Origin: Roseateles chitinivorans
GTDB lineage: Bacteria; Pseudomonadota; Gammaproteobacteria; Burkholderiales; Burkholderiaceae_C
DNA: 64,000 nt
Reading direction: 5' to 3'
NCBI RefSeq assembly: GCF_002761755.1
Contig: NZ_PEOG01000006.1
Coordinates: 62,001-126,000 of the forward strand
The position numbers and the translations under genes are program-made. Below are positions 57,827-64,000 of the stretch, piece after piece; within the stretch, counting starts at the first letter, position 1, and the number at the start of each line of letters is the position of its first letter. Under the pieces are notes generated by a model, which saw nothing but the letters and a program-made list of their open reading frames with translations, was not told the DNA's origin and searched no databases.

Positions 57827-57852
57827 AAGCGCTCCCCCGAGGAGCGCTTTTT
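57827..57852 (+). terminator. Rho-independent terminator after pyrD
   Basis: AAGCGCTCC pairs with GGAGCGCTT around CCCGA, followed by TTT, about 28 bases past the pyrD stop. Confidence 0.88.
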
Positions 57853-57887
57853 CATTGGGGGTACAGCCTCTGAGCCGCAGACAAGAT

Positions 57888-57906
57888 GATAATGCCTCGC
57901 ATTTGC
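57888..57906. promoter_or_regulatory. Candidate Fur box
   Basis: GATAATGCCTCGCATTTGC is a 19-bp inverted repeat (7-5-7) close to the Fur consensus GATAATGATAATCATTATC: the left arm is identical (GATAATG) and the right arm matches in five of seven positions. It lies 26 bp before the DUF3649 start, and GATAAT could double as the -10 element, so bound Fur-Fe would block transcription. Confidence 0.6.
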
Positions 57907-57931
57907 AACAGCCCTTGAGCCTTCGGCATCC

Positions 57932-58258
57932 ATGACCGATACCGCGCCCCCTCCCTCTCGCACCCCGAGCCGGCTCCCGCCGCTGGCGCTGCTGTCGCGC
58001 ATCGGCGCGGCGATCCTCGGCGGCTATGCGTTCTGCTGGGGCTTCATCGCCGTCGTCCATGCCGGGCTGTACAGCCTGGGCATGCCCTTCCACGACGCCG
58101 AGCATCTGGCCGCGATCCTGGCCGTGCTGCTTTACCTGGCGGTCTTCCTGTGGACCTTCGCGGCGCGGCGCACCGGCCTGATCTGGGCGGTGCTGCTGGT
58201 CGGCGGCGGCCTGATGACCGGAGCCGCGGCGCTGATCCAGCGTGCGCTGCTGACCTGA
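57932..58258 (+). CDS. DUF3649 domain-containing membrane protein
   Basis: A 108-residue protein with three helices (LSRIGAAILGGYAFCWGFIA, HLAAILAVLLYLAVFLWTFA, LIWAVLLVGGGLMTGAAALI), matching DUF3649. Such proteins are generally encoded with PepSY and DUF3325 proteins in iron-uptake operons. It is the first gene after a candidate Fur box and lies 14 bp before the PepSY gene. Function unknown; an accessory role in siderophore or ferric iron handling is inferred from context. Confidence 0.85.
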   Translation: MTDTAPPPSRTPSRLPPLALLSRIGAAILGGYAFCWGFIAVVHAGLYSLGMPFHDAEHLAAILAVLLYLAVFLWTFAARRTGLIWAVLLVGGGLMTGAAALIQRALLT

Positions 58259-58272
58259 CGCAAGGAGCGACC

Positions 58273-59952
58273 ATGTTCCAGAACTTCCGGCTCTCGATGG
58301 CCTGGCTGCACACCTGGTTCGGCCTGGTGCTGGGCTTCGTGCTGATGGTGGTGTTCTTCTTCGGCGCGCTGTCGGTCTTCGACCGGGAAATCGACCGATG
58401 GGCGATCCCGTCGTCGCGCTTCGCGCCGCAGCCGATGCCGTCCTTCGACACCATCCTCAAGCCCGCCTTCGAGCGGATGCAGCCGGACAAGGACGCGGTC
58501 GCGCTGCTCGACGGCCGCGTCGACGGCCCGCTGCCCGAGCGCTTCGAGGTGGTGCGCAGCTGGGGCGCCTACACGACGCACCGCGATCCGGTGGTATCGG
58601 TGTTCGCCGGCTTCGAGGTGCCGCGGGCGAAGGACCCGGACGAGACCGTCTTCGCCAGCCACGCGCTGGACCCGCGCACCGGTGCGGTGCTGCCGCAGGG
58701 GCAGTTGCGCATCGGCAGCGAGTTCTTCTACCCGCTGCATTACAGCCTGCACCTGAGCTGGAAGGACCTGGGCACCTGGATCGTCGGCTTCTCGGCGCTG
58801 ATGATGCTGGCCGCGCTGGTCAGCGGCGTGGTGATGCACCGCAAGATCTTCCGGGAGTTCTTCACCTTCCGCCGTCACAAGACCGTGCAACGCAGTGCGC
58901 TGGACCTGCACAACCTGACCGGCGTGGTCGCCCTGCCCTTCCACTTCTTCTTCGCCTTCACCGGGCTGGTGATCTTCGCGGGCATCTACTTCCCAGTCGC
59001 CCACACGCAGCTGCACGACCTGCATGAACTGCACGAGCAGGTCGAGGCGCGCGAGACCGGCCTGCCGCACGAGCGCGCCGGCGTGGCCGCGCCGATGGCC
59101 TCGGTGGACGCGATGGTGGCGCAGGCCCAGCGGCGCTGGGAAGCCAAGGGCATGGCCGGCGACGTCGGTTTCGTCTATGTGAGCCATGTGGGCGATGCCA
59201 ATGCCTACGTCAGCGTCTATCGCGCCGGCACCGACCGCGTCGCCCTGACCGGTGAAGGCGTGCACTTCAAGGCGACCACCGGCGAGCTGCTGCGCGAGGA
59301 TCCGCCGCGCAGCGCCGTGGACAGCGTCAACGAGTTCCTCACCGGGCTGCATCTGCAGCACTTCCGCCATTGGCTGCTGCGCTGGCTGTATGTGCTGGGC
59401 GGGCTGCTGGGTTGCGTCTGCATCGCCACCGGCTTCCTGTTCTTCGTCGAGAAGCGCAAGCAGCAGCATGCGAAGTCCGGCAGCGCGGGCAGCCGCGTCG
59501 TCGACGCGCTGGCGGTCACCACGGTCACCGGCATGCTGGTCGCGACGATGGCGATGCTGGTCGCCAACCGGCTGCTGCCGGAGTCGCTCGCCGACAAGGG
59601 TGGCTGGGAGCAAACGGTGTTCTGGAGCGCCTGGAGTCTGGCGCTGCTGCATGCCTTCGTCCGCGGGGGCGCGGTCGCGCGGGCGCGGATGAATCCGGCC
59701 TGGCGCGAGCAGTGCTGGTTCATCGCCGCAGGCGCGGTGACGGCGGTCGTCGCCAATGCGATCACCACCGGCGACCATCTGGGACGCACCCTCGCGGCCG
59801 GCTACTGGCCGGTGGCGGGCGTCGACCTCAGCCTGCTGGCGACCGCCGTCGTGGCGATCCTGGCGGCCGGCCGGCTTGCCCGGCGTGCAAAGGCCTCGGC
59901 GACCGGCAGTTCGCCCGCCGTGCTGGCCACCGCGGAGGCGCGCCATGGCTGA
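58273..59952 (+). CDS. PepSY-associated TM protein (iron-uptake type reductase-like)
   Basis: A 559-residue inner-membrane protein with about four main helices (LHTWFGLVLGFVLMVVFFFG; GTWIVGFSALMMLAALVSGV; VVALPFHFFFAFTGLVIFAG; LYVLGGLLGCVCIATGFLFF) and further helices at the C-terminus. Periplasmic parts hold PepSY-like segments. Histidines in the helices (LHTW, LHYSLHLSW, ALDLHNLTG) suggest haem, as in FsrB-type or related ferric-siderophore reductases (inference). AAGGAG precedes the ATG at 58273. Between DUF3649 and DUF3325 genes, overlapping the latter by 8 bp. Confidence 0.9.
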   Translation: MFQNFRLSMAWLHTWFGLVLGFVLMVVFFFGALSVFDREIDRWAIPSSRFAPQPMPSFDTILKPAFERMQPDKDAVALLDGRVDGPLPERFEVVRSWGAYTTHRDPVVSVFAGFEVPRAKDPDETVFASHALDPRTGAVLPQGQLRIGSEFFYPLHYSLHLSWKDLGTWIVGFSALMMLAALVSGVVMHRKIFREFFTFRRHKTVQRSALDLHNLTGVVALPFHFFFAFTGLVIFAGIYFPVAHTQLHDLHELHEQVEARETGLPHERAGVAAPMASVDAMVAQAQRRWEAKGMAGDVGFVYVSHVGDANAYVSVYRAGTDRVALTGEGVHFKATTGELLREDPPRSAVDSVNEFLTGLHLQHFRHWLLRWLYVLGGLLGCVCIATGFLFFVEKRKQQHAKSGSAGSRVVDALAVTTVTGMLVATMAMLVANRLLPESLADKGGWEQTVFWSAWSLALLHAFVRGGAVARARMNPAWREQCWFIAAGAVTAVVANAITTGDHLGRTLAAGYWPVAGVDLSLLATAVVAILAAGRLARRAKASATGSSPAVLATAEARHG

Positions 59953-60271
59953 GCCGACCCTGCTGCTCACCGGCGCCGCGGTCAGCGCCGTGCTCGGTTT
60001 CGGCTGGCTCGCGCTGGCGATGGACACCCATTGGGAACAGGTCCATGGCGACGCCGCGCCACCGCCTTCACTCGCGCGCTCGCTGCGCCTGGCCGGCGCG
60101 CTGGCGCTCGCCGCTTCGCTGGGCCTGTGCCTGGCGGCGGATCATCCGACGATGGCGGTACTCGTTTGGCTGATGCTGCTGGCCGGCAGCGCGATGGCGA
60201 TCGCGGCCACGCTGTCGTGGCGGCCGCAGTGGCTGCGGCCCCTGTGGCCGCGCGGCATCACGGCCCGATAG
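59945..60271 (+). CDS. DUF3325 domain-containing membrane protein
   Basis: A 108-residue protein with three helices: LLLTGAAVSAVLGFGWLALA (followed by MDTHWEQVHG), LRLAGALALAASLGLCLAAD, and VLVWLMLLAGSAMAIAATLS. This matches DUF3325, a usual third member of DUF3649-PepSY-DUF3325 operons. It overlaps the PepSY gene by 8 bp, so translation is coupled. Function unknown. No TonB-dependent receptor lies in the window next to the operon. Confidence 0.85.
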   Translation: MAEPTLLLTGAAVSAVLGFGWLALAMDTHWEQVHGDAAPPPSLARSLRLAGALALAASLGLCLAADHPTMAVLVWLMLLAGSAMAIAATLSWRPQWLRPLWPRGITAR

Positions 60272-60368
60272 CCGGGCAGCACCTCGCCGCGATGGCGAGG
60301 TAGCCCGCCTTCCAGCGTTCAGCGCATCAGCGCTTCAGCGCTTCAGCACGCTCTTGCACCGCCCAATG

Positions 60369-60400
60369 AAAAAAGCACCGCGCCGGGACGGCGTGGTGCT
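60369..60400 (-). terminator. Rho-independent terminator of the PEP-CTERM gene
   Basis: On the minus strand a GC-rich imperfect stem (GCACCACGCC with GGCGCGGTGC) is followed by TTTTTT, about 60 bases past the PEP-CTERM stop. Confidence 0.75.
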
Positions 60401-60458
60401 TCGATGAGAAGCCTCGATCAGGCGCCGAGGCCGCGTCCCGAAGACGCGGCCCACGCCC

Positions 60459-60956
60459 TCAGACCCGACGGCGGCGGGCGGCGACGCCCAGGGCGCCGAT
60501 GCCGGCCAGCATCAGGGCGTAGGTGGCCGGTTCCGGCACCGCGGCCGCCACGGCGTTGACCGTCGTCGACAGCACCGCGATGTTGCCGAAGCCGCTGCCG
60601 CCCAGCGTGCCGCTGGCGATCAGCTGGTAGGTGCCCGCGGCCAGATTGGCATAGCGGAAGCCGCCAGCGCTGGCATCCAGGTCGGTCACCGCCGCCAGGC
60701 CGGTGCCGTTCAGGCCGGCGAAACTGAAGGTCACCGACTGCAGCGGCAGCGTGAAACCGCTGCCGAAGTCGATCGAGGTCGCGGCGAACACGGTGCCGGT
60801 CACATCCGACGCCTGCGTCAGGGTGAAGCTGCCGAGGACCACATCCGAGAAGCTGCCGTTGGACGGCGTGACGAACACCGGATCCAGCGTCGACGCCGCG
60901 GCGGCGCCACCGATGAGTGCCGCGGCCAGCGCCACGGCGAGAGACTTGAACTTCAT
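60459..60956 (-). CDS. PEP-CTERM sorting-domain exported protein
   Basis: A 165-residue protein: signal peptide (MKFKSLAVALAAALIGGAAA, cleavage near ASTL), a beta-rich body (GSFTLTQASDVTGTVFAATS, then FAGLNGTGLAAVTDLDASAG), and a C-terminal PEP-CTERM tripartite signal VPEPATYALMLAGIGALGVA followed by RRRR. Exosortase cleaves after PEP and the protein is probably surface-attached or released in the exopolysaccharide matrix. The ATG at 60956 fits. No exosortase gene is seen here; many such substrates are scattered in a genome. Confidence 0.9.
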   Translation of the reverse strand: MKFKSLAVALAAALIGGAAAASTLDPVFVTPSNGSFSDVVLGSFTLTQASDVTGTVFAATSIDFGSGFTLPLQSVTFSFAGLNGTGLAAVTDLDASAGGFRYANLAAGTYQLIASGTLGGSGFGNIAVLSTTVNAVAAAVPEPATYALMLAGIGALGVAARRRRV

Positions 60957-61141
60957 GCTGCGCCCATCCCAAACGAGTTGATTCGTGAGGAAGTTTGCAC
61001 CGCAGCATGCGTTCGTGTCTTGCACAAAGGCGCGACTTTTGTTGCGGTGCGTCACAGCGGTAAGAAACAGGGGACACGCCTGTCCCCTGCGTGCCCGATC
61101 CGGGCATGCCGGCGCACCGCGGCCGGGGCCTGCGTCGGGCG

Positions 61142-63487
61142 TCAGGCTGCCGTGACCCGCATCGGCTTCTGCATGAGGTCGCAGGCCTTGCCTTTCTTGG
61201 CACGCTTGCCGGCATAACCAGCCAGCGCCGCGCCCTTCAGCGGCTCTTCCTTGGCCTTGCCACCACGCGCCGTGCCGCTGACCAGGAGCTGGTTGGTGAA
61301 GGCGGCGACGCTCACCAGCGCGTCCTTCGCATCCAGGTCGATCAGCGTCAGGCCGCGCCCGCCCTTGGGCTGGTGCTTGAGCTCGTCGATCGCGAAGGTC
61401 AGCAGCCGACCCGCCATCGAGAGGCAGGCCACCTGCACGCCGGCGACCTCGCCGGCAGGCACCACCGCCGGCGGCAGCGGCCGCTCCTCGCCTTCCAGGC
61501 TCAGGAAGCCCTTGCCCGCCTTCTGGCGTCCGACCAGGTCGCCCACCTCGGCCACCAAGCCGAAGCCGCCGGTGCCCGCGAGCAGCAACTTCTGCGTCGC
61601 CGCGCCGGCGAAGTAATGGGCGATCTGGCTGCCGGATTCCAGCTCGATCAGCGTCGTGATCGGCTGGCCGTCGCCGCGGCCGCCCGGCAGCGCCGACACC
61701 GGCACCGAATACGCCCGGCCGTTGCTGCCCAGCACCACCAGCGGATCGACGCTGCGGCACGGGAACACGCCATACAGCGAGTCGCCCGACTTGAAGGCCA
61801 GCGCCGCCGGATCGACCTCATGGCCCTTGAGCGCGCGTACCCAGCCCTTCAGGCTGACGACGACCGTCACCGGCTCGTCGACGATGCGGACCTCGGCCAC
61901 GGCGCGCTTGTCTTCCTGGATCAGCGTGCGGCGCTCGTCGCCGTACTGTTTCGCGTCCGACTCGATCTCCTTGACCACGGTGCGCCGCAGCACCGATGGG
62001 TTGGACAGGATCTCCTCGAGCTTGCCGGCCTCCTCGCGCAGGCTCTTGAGCTCCTGCTCGATCTTGATGAACTCCAGGCGCGCCAGTTGGCGCAGCCGGA
62101 TCTCGAGGATGTCGTCGGCCTGGCGCTCGCTGAGCTTGAAGCGCTCGATCAGCGCCGGCTTGGGCTCGTCCGAGTGACGGATCAGCGCGATGACCTCGTC
62201 GATGTGCAGCAGGATCTCGTGCCGACCCTCCAGGATGTGGATGCGGTCGCGGACCTTGTCCAGGCGGTGCTGCGTGCGGCGCGTCACCGTGTTGAGGCGG
62301 AAGCCGATCCACTCGGTCAGGATCTTGCGCAGCGTCTTCTGCACCGGACGGCCGTCGTCGCCGACCATGGTCAGGTTCAGCGGCGCCGAGGTCTCCAGGC
62401 TGGTGTGCGCCAGCAGCGTGTTGATCAGGTCCTGCTGCTCGATGGTGCGGCTCTTGGGCTCCAGCACCAGGCGCACCGGCGCGTCCTTGTTGGACTCGTC
62501 GCGGGCCTTGTCCAGCACCGCCAGCACCGAGGCCTTGAGCTGCAACTGCTCCGGCGTGACCGTCTTCTTGCCGGTCTTGACCTTGGGATTGGTCAGCTCC
62601 TCGATCTCCTCGAGCACCTTGGCCGTGCTGACGCCCTGCGGCAGCTCGGTCACGACCAGTTGCCACTGGCCGCGCGCCAGGTCCTCGATCTTCCAGCGCG
62701 CGCGCAGCTTCAGGCTGCCGCGGCCGGTGTTGTAGGCGGCGCGGATGTCCTCCGCCGAACTGATCAGCTGGCCGCCGCCCGGGTAGTCGGGCCCCTGGAT
62801 CGCGCCGTAGAGCTCGTCGTCGCTGGCGTCCGGGCGCTTGAGCAGCAGCACCGCCGCTTCCGCCACCTCGCGCAGGTTGTGGCTGGGCACTTCCGTGGCC
62901 ATGCCCACCGCGATGCCCGACGCGCCGTTCAGCAGCACGAACGGCAAGCGCGCCGGCAGTTCGCGGGGCTCGTTCTCGGAGCCGTCGTAGTTGGGCTGGA
63001 AATCGACGGTGCCCTGGTCGAGCTCGTCCAGCAGCAGCCGCGAGTAGATCGACAGCCGGGCTTCCGTGTACCGCATCGCCGCGGCGTTGTCGCCGTCGCG
63101 GCTGCCGAAGTTGCCCTGGCCGTCCACCAGCGGATAGCGCTGGCTGAAATCCTGCGCCATGCGGACCATCGCGTCATAGGCGGCCTGGTCGCCGTGCGGG
63201 TGGTATTTGCCGAGCACCTCGCCGACCACGCGGGCGCTCTTGACCGCCTTGGCGCCGGTGGCGCCGGCGAAGCCCAGCCCGAGCCGCTCCATCGTGTAGA
63301 GGATGCGGCGCTGCACCGGCTTCTGGCCGTCGCTGTAGGTCGGCAGCGCCCGGCCCTTCACCACCGACAGCGCGTACTCCAGGTAGGCCTGCTGCGCGTA
63401 CTGCGCCAGCGTCAGCGCGTCGCCCGACGGGGCCTGCCCGCCACCCGGTTGGCCCGGTGTCTCGAAATCAAAGGTCTCTTGCGTCAT
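61142..63487 (-). CDS. parC: DNA topoisomerase IV subunit A
   Basis: A 781-residue type II topoisomerase subunit that decatenates chromosomes. Seen: [35 protein letters not shown], catalytic Tyr140 in [12 protein letters not shown], the [16 protein letters not shown] segment, coiled-coil linker [20 protein letters not shown], and a C-terminal beta-pinwheel DNA-wrapping region (from about 515). The quinolone-resistance positions equivalent to E. coli Ser80 and Glu84 read Gln101 and Asp105. The ATG at 63487 is preferred; one three codons upstream is possible. parE is not in this window. Confidence 0.94.
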   Translation of the reverse strand: MTQETFDFETPGQPGGGQAPSGDALTLAQYAQQAYLEYALSVVKGRALPTYSDGQKPVQRRILYTMERLGLGFAGATGAKAVKSARVVGEVLGKYHPHGDQAAYDAMVRMAQDFSQRYPLVDGQGNFGSRDGDNAAAMRYTEARLSIYSRLLLDELDQGTVDFQPNYDGSENEPRELPARLPFVLLNGASGIAVGMATEVPSHNLREVAEAAVLLLKRPDASDDELYGAIQGPDYPGGGQLISSAEDIRAAYNTGRGSLKLRARWKIEDLARGQWQLVVTELPQGVSTAKVLEEIEELTNPKVKTGKKTVTPEQLQLKASVLAVLDKARDESNKDAPVRLVLEPKSRTIEQQDLINTLLAHTSLETSAPLNLTMVGDDGRPVQKTLRKILTEWIGFRLNTVTRRTQHRLDKVRDRIHILEGRHEILLHIDEVIALIRHSDEPKPALIERFKLSERQADDILEIRLRQLARLEFIKIEQELKSLREEAGKLEEILSNPSVLRRTVVKEIESDAKQYGDERRTLIQEDKRAVAEVRIVDEPVTVVVSLKGWVRALKGHEVDPAALAFKSGDSLYGVFPCRSVDPLVVLGSNGRAYSVPVSALPGGRGDGQPITTLIELESGSQIAHYFAGAATQKLLLAGTGGFGLVAEVGDLVGRQKAGKGFLSLEGEERPLPPAVVPAGEVAGVQVACLSMAGRLLTFAIDELKHQPKGGRGLTLIDLDAKDALVSVAAFTNQLLVSGTARGGKAKEEPLKGAALAGYAGKRAKKGKACDLMQKPMRVTAA

Positions 63488-63553
63488 TGCTCTCATGCCG
63501 GCCTGCGCCGGTCGTTCGAATCTTCTCGGGAAATCGTCGGCCGCCGCGCCCGC

Positions 63554-64000
63554 TCACTCGAGCGGCGCCGCGACCATCGTCAGTTGCCGGGCCCGGGCGC
63601 CGAGACTGCGCTGCAGCAGGGCCCAGTACAGCTCGAGCACCAGATGCACATGGGCCTGGGTCTCGTCGATGTCGGGCATCTGGCCGCCGGCCCGCCGCAC
63701 CGCGCCCTCGCCGGCGTTCCAGGCCGCCAGCGCCGCGTCCAGGCGCCCGAAGCGCCGCGTCAGGTCCGCCAGCATCCGGGCGCCGATCATCACGTTGGTC
63801 CGCGGCTCCAGCAGGTGCAGCGGCCGCCGCAGTTCCTCCGCGGTGGCATAGCGCTGCGCCGTGACCGGCGTGATCTGCATCAGCCCGGTCGCGCCGCGCG
63901 GCGACACCGCCTCCGGCCGGAAGCCGGATTCGACCGCGATGATGGCCTTCAACAGCTCGGCATCCACGCCGGTCGCGGCCGACGCCTCGCGCAGGTACGG
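63554..64000 (-). CDS. Lytic transglycosylase (SLT domain), 5' end outside the window
   Basis: The last 148 residues of a murein lytic transglycosylase; the frame stays open to the window edge (the first visible residues read PYLREASAATGV). Seen: LLKAIIAVESGFRPEAVSPR with the catalytic Glu in VESGF, RGATGLMQITPVTAQRYA, NVMIGARMLADLTRRFG and ALAAWNAGEGAVRR, the complete SLT motif set. It cleaves peptidoglycan glycan strands in the periplasm with formation of 1,6-anhydro ends. The signal peptide and any N-terminal domain lie beyond 64000. It precedes parC on the same strand by 66 bp. Confidence 0.88.
   Translation of the reverse strand, partial: PYLREASAATGVDAELLKAIIAVESGFRPEAVSPRGATGLMQITPVTAQRYATAEELRRPLHLLEPRTNVMIGARMLADLTRRFGRLDAALAAWNAGEGAVRRAGGQMPDIDETQAHVHLVLELYWALLQRSLGARARQLTMVAAPLE

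Noticed and set aside
60311..60350. Short direct repeats (CTTCAGCG, CAGCGCTTCAG) near the DUF3325 stop
   Set aside because: Only about two to three imperfect units, too few and too short to be a CRISPR or functional satellite.
60459..61760. Long frame fusing the PEP-CTERM protein to sequence within parC
   Set aside because: The upstream part is parC read in another frame and has shadow composition; the signal peptide start at 60956 defines the gene.
63515..63535. CGTTCGAATC, resembling a tRNA T-loop
   Set aside because: No matching acceptor, D or anticodon stems are found around it.

Overview
The window looks like ordinary core chromosome of a high-GC betaproteobacterium of the order Burkholderiales, most likely the Roseateles/Mitsuaria/Rubrivivax-like group. 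The reasons are the GC-rich codon use throughout, an intracellular PHB depolymerase, the rsxB-nth and zapB-like/zapA/6S RNA arrangements, a DUF3717 protein, a PEP-CTERM protein, and TACAAT/TAGAAT-type promoters. This placement comes from gene content and reading by eye; no search was run. I saw no tRNA, rRNA, CRISPR array, insertion sequence, prophage or integrase gene.

Layout. 1-4.6 kb: RidA protein with a divergent LysR regulator, then a sulfonate-type periplasmic binding protein with a four-domain rhodanese. 4.8-12.8 kb: uvrB divergent from an aromatic aminotransferase, phaZ overlapping rsxB, nth, zapB-like/zapA, 6S RNA and an EVE-domain gene. 12.9-18 kb: PAS/degenerate-GGDEF protein, rpsU, a GatB/YqeY protein, a small phosphatase and two TRAP permease subunits. 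18-22 kb: two poorly known genes, a guanidinium-type SMR exporter with divergent LysR, and an amino-acid binding protein. 22-28.5 kb: rarA, lolA, ftsK, a Crp/Fnr regulator and trxB, an order resembling the enterobacterial trxB-lrp-ftsK-lolA-rarA region. 28.5-34.4 kb: rpmB-rpmG, DUF3016, fatty acid desaturase, RsmB-like methyltransferase, DUF1653, DUF1345 and purN. 34.5-42.3 kb: trpS, DUF3717/DUF1289 protein, MATE pump, a Spy/response regulator/kinase envelope-stress module, and ettA. 42.4-49 kb: peptide-type binding protein, an unusual lone response regulator, rhlE with a structured leader, and mnmC. 49-57.8 kb: an 11-residue-repeat membrane protein, a chemoreceptor, rpiA, DUF6152 plus membrane protein, aroG, an EamA transporter with divergent LysR, and pyrD. 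57.8-64 kb: a Fur-box-preceded DUF3649/PepSY/DUF3325 operon, a PEP-CTERM protein, parC, and the end of a lytic transglycosylase that runs off the window.

How the genes work together. Most are housekeeping genes for DNA repair and segregation (uvrB, nth, rarA, ftsK, parC), translation (rpsU, rpmB, rpmG, trpS, ettA, mnmC, RsmB-like) and central biosynthesis (purN, pyrD, aroG, rpiA). Small accessory modules sit between them. No single striking new system stands out. The best leads are the tetra-rhodanese with one surviving catalytic cysteine, the 11-residue-repeat membrane protein, the hairpin at the very start of the rhlE transcript, the atypical lone response regulator, and the Fur-box operon without a receptor.
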